Positions 51,870 to 62,815 of a stretch of 64,000 bases of DNA are shown piece by piece. How positions within the stretch are numbered: the first letter of the stretch is position 1; each line of letters opens with the position of its first letter. Source of the stretch: Isoetes taiwanensis (taxonomy: Eukaryota; Streptophyta; Lycopodiopsida; Isoetales; Isoetaceae); assembly GCA_021234155.1 (NCBI GenBank), contig JAJEKV010000001.1, positions 26,711,189-26,775,188 on the forward strand, read 5' to 3'. Under the pieces are notes generated by a model, which worked only from the letters and a program-made list of their open reading frames with translations, ran no database searches and had not been told where the DNA came from. Position numbers and translations under genes: made by a program.

Positions 51870-54812
51870 ATGCCCAAAGGATGTGCCCAAGATTTAAACC
51901 ATAGACAAAAACGCAATTCCCAGATGAATCAATCCTTGGGCAATATAGTGAAGTTGTGTGAGAGACAACAACTGAAGGACGCCTTGGAACTTTTATCACT
52001 TACTGGCCCGCATTGCGCATGGGCATACTTAGAAAGTTGCATATGTCTCTTGCAAACTTGCACAAAGAGGCAAAATTTGATAGAAGGAAGAATAGTCCAT
52101 GCAAATCTAGTAAAGAGTCTATTAGAACCAAACGACTTTACATGGAATACACTTATAAACATGTATGCCAAATGTGGAAGCATGGATGATGCTTGGGGAG
52201 TTTTCACTGAAATGCCCATGCGCAATATGTATCAATGGACAACAGTGATAACAGGCTATGCAAAACTTGGAAATGGCAGGCAGGCACTTCTATTCTTTAG
52301 GCAAATGCAAGATGAAGGTATCAAACCAGATAAGGTTACATTAATCACTGTTCTAAATGCTTGTGCTTGCATTTCAGCAATGGCATGGGGAAAGCTACTT
52401 CATGTGCTTAGTATGGGACTCGTGTCTATTATTGACAGCAGAATACATAACACGATCATTGATATGTATGCTAAATGTGGAAGCATAGATGATGCACAAA
52501 AGGTGTTTGCCAAGCTGCACATGCCGGACGTTGTATCATGGAGTGTGATGATCACAGCACATGCAGTAAGTGAGAATGGAGTAGAAGCCCTGGAACTCTT
52601 TCAGCTCATGCAAAAAAACGATGTGGAACCAAATGAGATCACTATGATTGGTGTCCTTAGTGCTTGCACAAGCATTTCCGCCATTGGAAAAGGAAAATGG
52701 GTCCATGCTAAATTCTCAAAGACTGAACATGAATGGGAGGCTTCATTGAGTAATAACCTTCTTGATATGTATGTCAAGTGCGCTGCTATAGATAATGCCT
52801 GTCAGGTTTTCGACAGGCTTCATCAAAGAGATGTTGTATCATGGAGTATTATGATTTCTGAATTTACTCTGTCTGGGAATTGTCAGGATGCTCTTTTGCT
52901 ATACAGGCAGATGCAATTAGAAAATACTAAACCAGACAAGGTAACTTTTTTGAGCATTCTGAATGCATCAGCTAACATTGCGAGCTTGGGATTAGGAAAA
53001 TATATTCATGCAAAGGTAATAACGAATTGGTATGCATTTGACCTTTCCATTGTAAATACCCTTATTGATATGTATGCCAAGTGTGGGAGCATAGAAGATG
53101 CCCAATGCTTGTTTGATTCCTTGCATGTCCCTGATGTTGTATCATGGAGTGGCATGATCATGGGTTATGCTCAACATGGAAATGGTATCAAGGCTCTCAT
53201 GTTCTTCAGGCAAATGGGTTTAGAAGGCGTGAGGTCAGATGAAGTTACCATTATTGGCATCTTATGTGCATGTAGCATTATGAAAGGCCTAGAAGTAGGA
53301 AAACTGTTACATGCACATATTTTTAAATATCAATGGGGATCAGGCACATTTTTGGAGAACACTCTTATTGATATGTACATAAAATGTGGAGCCCTAGAAG
53401 ATGCCGAAGAAGTGTTTAGGAGGATGGTTCTTCCCGATGTCATTTCATGGAATGCAATGCTTACAGGATGTGTACAGTATAGAGGCTGGTTAGAAGTTAT
53501 TAACATGTTTGACCTAATGCGTAATCACGCAAACGCTATTACTTTTGTTACTGTCCTTAGTGCATGTTCAGAAAATTCAGCTATAGGCTATGGAAAATAT
53601 ATCCATGCTTGTAGTATAAATTACAAGCATGAACTGGAACCCCGCTTAGGCAATTCTTTACTTCACATCTATGCCACATATGGTAATATGGAGGATGGTT
53701 GCCAATTTTTTGACAGATTACCAACCCAAGATGTGGTGTCATGGAACACAATAATTGCATGGTATGCATTTCATTGCAAAGTAAATGAGGTTTTCAAACT
53801 ATTCAGTAAAACGCTACAGAGATGTATGCAATCAGATGATGTAACATATATTATGGTTTTGAGAGCATGTGACGAATTGGCGGCTTATGAATGGGGGAAA
53901 TGGGTCCATGCAAGTATTTTAAGAACTGAATATGGCTTGGACCTTGATGTAGGGAACTCTATACTTGAAATGTACATAAAATGTGGTAGCTATGATGATG
54001 CCCACCAGCTTTTTGGTTTAATGCCTACATTAGACCTAACATCATGGAATGTCATGCTTGCTGCTGGAAATGCTAGACAAATACTTCAATGTTATGAACT
54101 AATGCATATGGAAGGAATACAAGCCAATTCCCCTATTTTTGTCACAGTCTTGAATGCATGTGCTGATATTGCAGCTCTAGAGCAAGGAAAACGAGTTCAT
54201 ATGAATATCCTTAAATTAGAACACGCTCTGGGTTCTATTGTCAGCACTTCAATTGTTGACATGTATGCAAAATGTGGAAGTATAGAGAATGCCAACCAAA
54301 TATTTGACCAGATGCTTGCAAAAGATGTCATATCATGGAATGCAATCATTGCGGGTCATGCTCAGAATGGGGATGGAAAAGAGGTTTTGAGTCTGCTTTC
54401 AGAAATGGAGCTTCAAGATGTTCAACCAGATAGGGCGACATTTACATCTGCCCTAACTGCGTGCAGTCATGCTTCTTTGGTGGATGAAGGATTTTACTAT
54501 TTTTGCTACATGAATATTTATGTAGTTACTCCAGTGCTGCAGCATTATAGCTGTCTGGTTGACCTTCTTGGGCGTGTAGGTAGTTTAGATGAGGCTAAGG
54601 ACCTTATTGAGGGAATGCCATATGAATCAAGTGTTGAGGTATGGACGTCTCTTCTAGGTTCTTGTAGAACTTATGAAGATCTTGAGCTTGCTGAAAATAG
54701 CATAGAATATGTTTTGCAACTTCAACATCTAAATGCAGCCCCTTTTGTCTTATTATCAAATATATATGCTTTGGCTGCTAGAAAATTGAGAGCATTAGCC
54801 GTTAGCCATTAG
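51870..54812 (+). CDS. PLS-class pentatricopeptide repeat protein, E-type end
   Basis: A single intronless frame of 980 codons. PPR repeats fill residues 90 to about 900: motifs such as NTLINMYAKCGSMDDA, DVVSWSVMITAHAVSENG, IKPDKVTLITVLNACACISA recur in the P-L-S pattern with a period of about 100 residues per triplet. The end (LVDLLGRVGSLDEAKDLIEG, VWTSLLGSCRTYEDLELAE, PFVLLSNIYALAA) is an E1 motif, after which the protein stops at RKLRALAVSH; E2 and DYW are missing. Such proteins bind organellar RNA, often as editing factors that recruit a DYW partner. The N-terminus (MPKGCAQDLNHRQKRNSQ) is basic; a second ATG follows 18 codons later. No clear targeting peptide can be proved. The frame is fully intact, so it is likely functional. 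Confidence 0.85.
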   Translation: MPKGCAQDLNHRQKRNSQMNQSLGNIVKLCERQQLKDALELLSLTGPHCAWAYLESCICLLQTCTKRQNLIEGRIVHANLVKSLLEPNDFTWNTLINMYAKCGSMDDAWGVFTEMPMRNMYQWTTVITGYAKLGNGRQALLFFRQMQDEGIKPDKVTLITVLNACACISAMAWGKLLHVLSMGLVSIIDSRIHNTIIDMYAKCGSIDDAQKVFAKLHMPDVVSWSVMITAHAVSENGVEALELFQLMQKNDVEPNEITMIGVLSACTSISAIGKGKWVHAKFSKTEHEWEASLSNNLLDMYVKCAAIDNACQVFDRLHQRDVVSWSIMISEFTLSGNCQDALLLYRQMQLENTKPDKVTFLSILNASANIASLGLGKYIHAKVITNWYAFDLSIVNTLIDMYAKCGSIEDAQCLFDSLHVPDVVSWSGMIMGYAQHGNGIKALMFFRQMGLEGVRSDEVTIIGILCACSIMKGLEVGKLLHAHIFKYQWGSGTFLENTLIDMYIKCGALEDAEEVFRRMVLPDVISWNAMLTGCVQYRGWLEVINMFDLMRNHANAITFVTVLSACSENSAIGYGKYIHACSINYKHELEPRLGNSLLHIYATYGNMEDGCQFFDRLPTQDVVSWNTIIAWYAFHCKVNEVFKLFSKTLQRCMQSDDVTYIMVLRACDELAAYEWGKWVHASILRTEYGLDLDVGNSILEMYIKCGSYDDAHQLFGLMPTLDLTSWNVMLAAGNARQILQCYELMHMEGIQANSPIFVTVLNACADIAALEQGKRVHMNILKLEHALGSIVSTSIVDMYAKCGSIENANQIFDQMLAKDVISWNAIIAGHAQNGDGKEVLSLLSEMELQDVQPDRATFTSALTACSHASLVDEGFYYFCYMNIYVVTPVLQHYSCLVDLLGRVGSLDEAKDLIEGMPYESSVEVWTSLLGSCRTYEDLELAENSIEYVLQLQHLNAAPFVLLSNIYALAARKLRALAVSH

Positions 54813-55272
54813 CCATTGAGATCATGTTTGAAGCAATGATGCAATGAGAGGATCGGGTAAAGAGTCAGCAGTCTCTCCATCGTCATGTCGTCTGAATGGA
54901 TTCCAAATTTATTTGGTTTGTATTCCTTGATGTTCGGTGCATTAAATAATGAATGGAAATCTCTTCAATCTTGATGCCTTTGCATTGCATGCAGCTGTTG
55001 AAACGATGAAGTGAGTTATGAGTATGCACAAAAGGGACAATGTTAGGAAGATGCATGTTTATATTTAGATATGGTTTGCATTTGTTCTGGATCCAGCAGA
55101 ACGGACACAAGGTGCGTGGTCTTCATGCGTTTTCAAAAATTTTCTTGTGAATAACCATGACCTCGAATGTCGCTGGATGCTACAGAAAAAGCAATTTTCA
55201 TAGCTTTCATACTCCGGTCAGAAGTTCGGCCTCTCTTTGAAAAATGACACATCACACAGTTTGAAATCAAGA
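54813..55272. other. no gene recognised downstream of the PPR gene
   Basis: 3' flank of the PPR gene; short direct repeat of GTTAGCCATTAGCCATT at the stop codon. Nothing else recognised. Confidence 0.5.
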
Positions 55273-55408
55273 AGTGGTCAAGACTATTTCTAGTAAAAAA
55301 GTGAGAAGTATGCAAGTGCTGATAAGATGATGTAAGTTAAAGTGGTCAAGACTATTTCTAGTAAAAAGGTGGGAAGTATGCAAGTGCTGATAAGATGATT
55401 TAAGTTTG
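55273..55408. repeat. tandem duplication, 68-bp unit
   Basis: Two adjacent copies of agtggtcaagactatttcta... (55273-55340 and 55341-55408) differ by about four bases. Confidence 0.85.
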
Positions 55409-55562
55409 ATAGATGGACCAGCGAAGTCTTTGGAGTAGTGGATAATTTGGATTACTCTAAGACTTTTTATTGTGACTAGAAACGGTGCCCCGAGCTGAGA
55501 ACCTATAAATGATACACTGTAGCAATGAGAGAATAGTATAGGACACAGTATAGGACACAGTT

Positions 55563-55905
55563 TCCCATTCCCTTACCCCCTTTTTTTTCCCTTTTCCTTG
55601 TCTTCCCTATACTTCCTTTTTTTCTTACATGTTTTCCTTTCCCGACCAATACCCCCTCCCCCCTTTTTTTTTTCCCTTTCTTTTTTCCTAAGCTCTTTTT
55701 CGCTTCCCTCCCCACCTTTTCCTCTTTCTTTTTTTTTTCCGTGCCCTTTTCCCCTTCCCTTTTCCCCTTTTTCTAGTGCTTTTTTTTTCTCAGAATGTCG
55801 TTTCCCTTTTCTCCCTTCCTTTCTCTTTGCCTTTTTCCCTTTTTCTATTCCTTGCTCCCCACTTTTTTCCTGGTCCCCTTTTCCCCCTTATTTTCCTACT
55901 TTGCC
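55563..55905 (+). repeat. pyrimidine-rich tract
   Basis: About 340 bp almost free of purines on the plus strand, made of irregular CCCTTTT-like runs. Frames across it are low-complexity Ser/Phe/Pro and are not genes. Long mirror-like pyrimidine tracts can form triplex (H-DNA) structures. Confidence 0.8.
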
Positions 55906-56039
55906 ACGGTCCCAACGAAGGAGGAGGAACTTCAATTTGAACTCAACAATCTTGTTTCATTATACCATGCAGATACCGTGAGCACACCTGCTGCTTGCCA
56001 CCGACGTTGCGTCAATGGATGGACAAAAGAGACCAGGGA

Positions 56040-58190
56040 CAGTCTGCCTAGCCATCACCTAAAGGGATCCACCAGCAACTGGCTGTTGGATGGAATTGAA
56101 ACAAAGTGCGCACAGTCTCCCAAGCAGCTAGCAACTCCTTGAGGAAAGGAGATGCATTAGGATATGGAGAAAGTGGATAAAATAATGCCCATGGGAGGAG
56201 TGGCTTAATGGATGGAGAGCCAAAGGAAATGCACATCTTTAAAGACTGGTGAATGAGACACAGACCTGGAGAATTATCAGCATTATTTAGAATCCGCCAT
56301 ATGAACTTAGAAATCAGCACCTTGCTCTAGAGAAGAAAGTGAATCATCCCCAGCCCCCCACAAGGTTCAGGCATAATGCACTTCGCCCAACTAATTTTAA
56401 CATCAGCTCTTTCTTCGGGGCCACCCCAGATGAAGTTCCTGACAGTACGAACAATGAGCTGCATCTTTGTCTGTGGTGCCAGCAAGATCGCTGCCATATA
56501 TACATGTGTACCACTCAGAACTGACTTTGCCACAGTTACACGACCAGCCATGGATAACTTAGCCGTGGACCACCAGAACAAATGCCTTTCCAACCCCTTA
56601 ATAATGACATCCCATGCGTCTCTAGATGAGAGGTATATACCAACTAGAATGCCTAGAAGCCTAGTTGCCTTCCCACGAGGCAGAACCTTCCATGGAAATA
56701 CAACCACAGAAGACGGCACTGGAGAGTCTAGGGCCCACAAGGCCGTACACTTTTGCCATCTCACAAAGATACCAGAAGCCAAAGAGAACCTGTCCAACAA
56801 GGAAATGGCATTCTGCAAATTCTGCTCATCAGCCATTAAGAACAAGAAAGTGTCATCTGCGTACTGATTACAAATCTCTTGTGAACCATTATTCATGGGA
56901 AGACCATGCAGGATGCCTTCCTGCACTACAAGAGAAAGAAAGAATCTCCGCCACAATTGTAAAAAACAGCGGTGTCAAAGGACAGCCCTGGCGAATGCCA
57001 CGTCCCACCTGAAAAAATGTCAATGGTTCTCCTTGAAAAAGAACTGAAGAACGAGCAAAATAATGAAGTTTCATAACGTCTGTTGCGAACTGGGCACCAA
57101 AACCAAGACGTAAAAGGCAATCGCCCAGAAACTCCAAATAACAATCTCATATGCTTCGCGAAAATCCAAATTCAAGTATACAATGGGGTAACCATGCATT
57201 CTAGCCCAATAGAGACCCTCATATGTTGCTGCCACATTATTCAAGATACACCGGCGAGGCAAGAAACCTGACTGTGTGGAAGAGATGGACTCAGTAAGCA
57301 CGCCACAAAGCTTCTGAGCAAAAGCTTTAGCAAAGATCTTGTACACTGAGGAAGGGATCCTTACATTTTGGAATAAGGGAGATGCAACCAGAGTTGAGGA
57401 TTTTGTCCAGGTGCCTCTGTCTTTTAAAATCCCTGAAAGCATCATACATATATGCACTAAGCCAATCCCAATACTCCTGGAAAAATTCCACTAGAATACC
57501 ATCAAGACCCGGACACTTGCCCCTCTTGAGAGAAAATGTGGCCTCAACTAAATCATTCTGGCTGATCTCGGCCTCTAAAGTGTCATTGGTGACTATAGGA
57601 TGAACCTTAGCAAACAAAGTTGCTTGAAAATTTGACTGAAAGGGAAGACGCCGAGCAGTGAAGAAAGCTGAAAAGTGATTGTGCAAAAAGCCTCTAAGCT
57701 TAGCTGGATCTGAAATAACAAACCCATCCTGAATCTGCAGAGACGGGAGAGATGCAGCTAACTTTCTTGTTTTGGCAGCTCTGAAGAAAAAACCTGTGCA
57801 CCGGTCTCCCTCCTTAAACCATTGCAACCCAGCTTTAATGCGAGCAAATTGCACCTGTTCAGATTCCATCTGCTGAATGCTACACAAAATTTGCTTCTCC
57901 ACATGACCATCTGATTGGGTAACAGACCTGCATGCCTCAAGTTGTTGATAAAGAGCCGGCAAAAGGCTCCGGTTAGCAGAAGCTCGTTCACGACCCCGTG
58001 CCGAGAGAAAGAAGTGAACCACGCCTGTCTACAACCTGCCAAAAATTCCCCATCCTTGAAGAAAAATGTATTGAGCTTGAAATATTTCTTAGATGCAGCA
58101 TGCACCACCGTATGAGAGCAAGAGAAATACTGTGGATTATGGTCAGAAATCGCAGTATTCAACAGGTTCTCACGGTGAAAAGCATAGTGG
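56040..58190 (-). mobile_element. 5'-truncated LINE with RT domain
   Basis: On the minus strand, from 58162 down: the end of the endonuclease (ISDHNPQYFSCSH), a linker (FLSARGRERASANRSLLPAL, KAGLQWFKEGDRCTGFFFRA), RT motifs (KCPGLDGILVEFFQEYW, NVRIPSSVYKIFAKAFAQKL, STQSGFLPRRCILNNVA, YLNLDFREAYEIV, GRGIRQGCPLTPLFFTIV) and the catalytic QYADDTFLF. It ends in the region before the zf-RVT domain (WWSTAKLSMAGRVTVAKSVL, PLLPWALF). Four frames are needed, so frameshifts have occurred. The 5' border near 58185-58190 lies inside the endonuclease, as usual for truncated LINE insertions. Confidence 0.85.
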
Positions 58191-58474
58191 AAAGGTTATA
58201 ATTTTATCATTGCAATGTAGGGTGATGTCAATACCAAAGAGTCACCTAGTAGTTGAGTGTATGCCTCTCGCTACATTATAATCTAACTGAAAAATGCGTG
58301 CATAGACGTTATGTTGAAACATTGGTATCATTTGTTTGCTAGACAAATGTGACAAAATAGGATATATAAAATCTAATTAGCTATTTCCACTTACATTTAT
58401 ATATATCCATGGACATAATCCATTACACTTGAATCTCCATCAGCCCACATACCCCAGACAACAGGCATCACCTG

Positions 58475-59880
58475 TTGGGACAGCCGAAGTTGCCCCGCCA
58501 CTCAGTGAGCAGCAAGAGCAGGTCCGGTGACGTCACAATACGGTGGTGCGTGGACTCTCAGAGGAAGCAGGAGAGGATCTCACCAAGCGCCTCTAGGATC
58601 AGATCTTATCTCGCATGGCATTTCAGACCACAGTCCAATTTGTCCGAGCAAGCCGCCTTGGGACTCAACGCACAGATCGCCCACGCGTTATCACCTTCAT
58701 GGTTGCAGACACACGAGTGCGTGAGGCAATTTTGCGTCAGAGTAGGCAATTGAAGGGGACCACCCTATATGTTGACCATGGTCTTACTCCGATGCAACAG
58801 GAGTCCCGCCGGCAAGAGTTGGCTCAAGTCAAGGATGTCCATCCGTCGAGGGGGCGCTGCAGGATTGGTCCGAGGCAAGCTTCGCATTTTTAGGCCGGCA
58901 CCTACTGAGGTCACCAATGCAATGTGCCAAGCTGCTACTCACCCAGAGGCCCCTTTGCTGCCACTACAGGAGCTGCCCCTCCTGCTGCCACTCCTGCTAC
59001 TGCCACCATGACATTTGCCGCAAGCTCACCCGCTACTGCACCTCCTGCTCCCGCTACTCCAACTGTTCCCGCAATTGCTGCTCAGGCATCATACACTGCT
59101 CTCCCTGCAGCCGGAGAGATCATCGTGCATCTACATCAAATGCCAACAAATAGGAATTGTGCCTTTATATGGTATCTTGGAACTGTCGAGGCTTCCCTTG
59201 GTAGAAAGGGAGAGTCTCAACTCGATTGCACCAGATATGGATCTCATTTTCCTCATGGAAACATGGAAACATGCAGGGCGCAGACTGCCAGACTTCCCAG
59301 ACTATCTGCATTTCTCAGTGTTCAACGAGTGCACAGACAAGCGAGGGCATGGGGGGTAGCCTGCTACTATCGTGCAACCTTGGTGCAATCAGTCTCACTG
59401 CACAAAACAGACAGGTACAATCGCTGCAGCATGACAGTGGCAGCATCCTCTTTTTAGTAGTATGCTATTTTCTACATGCCGAGAGAAACTTCTATAACAC
59501 TCATTCGGGTCTGTATGATGACATATAGCATCACAAACAGTTGGGTAAGGTCATGCTACTTGGAGACTTTAATGCATGCACAGGAGCCGAGCAGGTCCCG
59601 AAATTTAAGCCCCTCGCAGAGGACATCTTGTCGCACAGGTGGCTTGGTCAAGGATATCAGATGACAACCATATTTACGGCAAGCAGTTATTGTTGCTGGG
59701 TAGTATCTTTGACCTGATTATTTGTAATGGGTTGGCACAATAGTTGTTTTCCATCCGCTGCACTTGTAGATAGGAGAAACAAGGGGGCGGCTCCAGTGTG
59801 GTGGATTATGTGCTAGTAGAGGAACAGGATCTGCACCTGGTTATCCAGTTTTGCATTGGAATAAACACCGGGACGAGGAA
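58475..59880 (+). mobile_element. LINE 5' part: ORF1 relic and endonuclease
   Basis: The frame 58615-58893 (RPRVITFMVADTRVREAILR, QSRQLKGTTLYVDHGLTPMQ) resembles the RNA-binding ORF1 domain of LINEs. A Pro/Ala-rich linker (58924-59110) leads into the endonuclease: SIAPDMDLIFLMETWKHAGR with the catalytic ET, then the GGVACYYRATLVQSVSLHKT part. Frameshifts separate the pieces. The 3' part is missing beyond about 59880. The endonuclease shares distinctive residues with the minus-strand LINE at 9391-12700, so both belong to one family. Confidence 0.75.
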
Positions 59881-60044
59881 GTGGACTCAGACCACTAGCA
59901 AAGTGGGTCAAATCTCGAAATTTGGGACTCAGACTGAAAATGGGACTCATACTAGATATTTTTTTTTTTTTGAATTGAATGCTTGAATAGAATTTTTTCT
60001 TAATAAAACAACAATAACATTTACAAAGAACAATTCGAGAAAAG

Positions 60045-60335
60045 AAGGGAAGACTCAAGGGAGACGGTGGGAAGGCAGGGAGAGGTTGGAGACTGTGGGG
60101 GGAGGCAGGGGAGAGGGAGGGGGGCAAGCCATGGAGAGGGGAGGGGTTTAGGGAGAGGGGCAAAGGGGCAAAGGGAAAGGAAAAAACATGGCAAAAGAAG
60201 GAAGGGAAGGAGGGAGGGATGGAGGGATTGAGGGAGGGAAGGAGAAGATGGGGGAAGGTTGGGCAAAAGGGGAGGGTTAGGGGCAAAGGGAGCATAATGA
60301 TGCAAGGGGCAACGAGAGTTGGAGGGGGAGAGGAT
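60045..60335 (+). repeat. purine-rich tract with G runs
   Basis: About 290 bp of nearly pure A/G on the plus strand with many GGG and GGGG runs, preceded on the left (59960-60020) by a T run and AT-rich bases. Many runs are close enough for G-quadruplex folding. The minus-strand frame through it is low-complexity Pro/Ser/Leu and is not a gene. Confidence 0.8.
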
Positions 60336-61333
60336 CTCCCCTTCAAAAAATAAATAAAAGTAAATATTATAAATTAAAGAAAAAACAATTAAATCTCATA
60401 TTAAAAATAAAAATTAAATATTACGTAATAAAAAAATAAATAAATTATTACTAAATGAAATTCTAGAATTCTCAACCTTCTCGACTCACTAGTCGAGAAG
60501 GCATAAGGCTATGGAAGCCCATCGCCTTGCCTTTCCCAAAGCGCAGAGCAGAGGGTAGCAAAATGTGGATTCCGCCTTACCTTTTCTTGATCCAGTTCAA
60601 GAACAATCCCCTCCTTGTAACTACACAAATTCTTCTCCTCCGCTCGAGAAACAGAGTGATCGGCAAGGCATCTCCAATGGGAAGGAGAAACTCTGCGATT
60701 AATACAGATTAGAAGAGTACAGGGTGCGGAATCATTTTTTGAAGTGGAATCATTTTTTGAGCCTCAGAAAAGATTTTCTTCTCGCAGAAAGCAATTAACT
60801 TGGCATATTCCAGCCGAGAACACTTTCCAATTGACCATTTCCGACCCTGTTAATGCAAAGAAAAGCAAAAATAGAGCATCAGTTGACCATTTCTGGCCCT
60901 GTTAATGCAAAGAAAAGCAAGAATAGAGCTTCAGATCAGAAATCTGGCATGAACGTTCTCCTGGAGTTTTACATGGTAATAAGGCCGCCTATTATTCTCT
61001 GCATTCCAATGTCATTACTGAGTATGGGGCTTTCCACGATTTTCTTGAACGCTTCGCGCAAAATCCGTGTCGTGGTCGTTTAATCATTTTTGAGGATCTG
61101 CGATCCGTGTATCGCGAACAACGCCATCCATATTGTTATTAAGTACCAAGGGATCGATGATCTTATATCTCTCTATCACATCGATTTCTTCTTTGCCAAG
61201 TATAGGGAGATGGAAATCCTTGATTTTCTTTACGATCCTGCAAAAAATAGTGCAAGCATTTCTATACTAATTTCTCTACCTGCAACGCGTTTTGGAAAGC
61301 CTGCTAATTTCCATAGAGGCTTCGTCATAAGTC
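60336..61333. other. AT-rich region with a 52-bp tandem duplication
   Basis: Two adjacent 52-bp copies (60831-60882 and 60883-60934) start TTGACCATTTC and hold CCCTGTTAATGCAAAGAAAA. A palindromic TTCTCGACTcactAGTCGAGAA lies at about 60478-60499. Short frames only. Confidence 0.6.
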
Positions 61334-61816
61334 ATGGCCGGCTCTGCCATCGATGACAGCGGAGGTGAAGGGGAGCAGACTCGGCTTGTCTGCAGTGATA
61401 AGGAGCAGGAAGAGGAAGATGCAGAGGAGCATGGAAATGCTCGAATTCGCCCATGCATATCTCTGCGATCAAATGCCTCCATCCGTCCATCTAGCATCCC
61501 TTCATCAAGCCTTGACCAAGCTGGCCAAGCAGCCAAGTTGCGTGATCCGGCGAAGTTCATCATGCCTTGTCTTCAAGCAAGCCAAGCGAGCCAAGCAGGC
61601 CAAGCTGCAGATCCGGTGAGTTCGCACCGCCAAGCATTTGTGAAGCAGCTGCTCAGAATCCCATCTTCAAAGATTGCCTTCTATTTAGAAGGAATAAGAA
61701 CGATCTACCGACCGCCGCCTCAAGTTAAACCGATTTTTTTTTTTTTAAAACCCCAAAATCGAATAAGCAATTTTTCTTGGTTTCCAAAAAGCCGAATGAT
61801 TCAAGCTCGCTTATGA
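61334..61816 (+). CDS. uncharacterised ORF, 160 codons, doubtful
   Basis: An ATG frame beginning MAGSAIDDSGGEGEQTRLVC, then acidic (KEQEEEDAEEHG), Ser-rich, and with a small Gln/Ala repeat (QASQASQAGQAA) caused by reiterated GCCAAGC. A second overlapping frame from 61353 is also open (88 codons), and a GTGAGT donor-like site lies at 61616. It could be a first exon or a decayed piece. I recognise no domain. Confidence 0.2.
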   Translation: MAGSAIDDSGGEGEQTRLVCSDKEQEEEDAEEHGNARIRPCISLRSNASIRPSSIPSSSLDQAGQAAKLRDPAKFIMPCLQASQASQAGQAADPVSSHRQAFVKQLLRIPSSKIAFYLEGIRTIYRPPPQVKPIFFFLKPQNRISNFSWFPKSRMIQARL

Positions 61817-62589
61817 AGAATTGCACCGACGAGATTGAAGCCGCAAAGACTGGGTTGTGGTGACCCAAAAGAACAGTTTCAAAGGTATGTACCAAAGTTC
61901 AAATTTCAAGTATGGGCGGGAGAAAAAGGCGGGGTGTAGAAAAAAAGGCGGGGTGTAGAAAAGACGTTGAAAAAACAATTATTAAATAAATACTAATATG
62001 GCATTATAATTTGACATATCTATTTATACATTCTAATTTCTCTTTTTATAAGTATGCTATATGTTCACGCGTTACACATTTTACCATTATACTGGTATAG
62101 TAGAAAATGTGCCTAAGGCACATAAGATAAAAGATTCTAAGTTTTGGGTATGGTCAAGTTGAATAAATATGAGTATCTAGGCTAGTAGAAATGTTGTCAA
62201 ACTAATGATTATACTAAGTCGAAATTTAATCAAAAATATTGCTAGGCGATGTGTGTGCATATAAAACATAAAAAATTGTATGGATCTAATGAAAATATAA
62301 TGGAACCATGATTTTCTTAATACATTTATGTCATTAATGTACTAAAAAGATTATGTTAAAAAAAACGGTGCATTTAATGAAGGCTGTTTTTTTTATGTGT
62401 ATACATACTTGCATATATCTATTTGGCCTGCCAGTTAACTAAACAGGCTAGTTATCAAGGTTAATGCATAGGTTTGCATAGGCTTAATAGGCTTTCATGG
62501 TTCAATGCATAGGTTTATATAGCTTTAATCTTTTCAATCTTTTTTGGGCATGTAATGCATAGGTTTATTTAGTTTTAATGCGCTTTTTC
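61817..62589. other. no gene recognised, AT-rich
   Basis: Very AT-rich; a short duplication of GGCGGGGTGTAGAAAA occurs at about 61928-61961. Nothing else supported. Confidence 0.5.
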
Positions 62590-62815
62590 GGCCTGAAAGC
62601 CGCTTTTCACTCATGAGTCGAGAAAGGCTCTTAAAGGGATCTTGAGGGCCTTTCTTGACTCGCGAGTTGAGAAAGGCCCTCAAAAAAAGAAAAAAAAGTT
62701 TTTTTTTCCATTTTTTCTCTACAAATATTTCTCGACTCGCGAGTCGAGAAAGCCTCTCAGACATGCGTTTTTCAATCTGAGCTGCTTTTCTCGCGAGTCG
62801 AGAAAGGCTATCAGA
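62590..62815. repeat. cluster of CTCGACTCGCGAGTCGAG-type palindromes
   Basis: A perfect 18-bp palindrome lies at 62731-62748. Variants occur near 62613 (TCATGAGTCGAGAAAGGCTC), 62653 (CTTGACTCGCGAGTTGAGAA) and 62790 (CTCGCGAGTCGAGAAAGGCT). Each is followed by AGAAAG(G)C and a pyrimidine or purine run, with a spacing of about 40-80 bp. Confidence 0.75.

Noticed and set aside
55598-56142. Proteins encoded by the pyrimidine tract
   Set aside because: Low-complexity Phe/Ser/Pro frames in a base-composition-biased tract without start context or similarity.
59813-60346. 177-codon minus-strand ORF
   Set aside because: Low-complexity Pro/Ser/Leu sequence caused by the purine tract.
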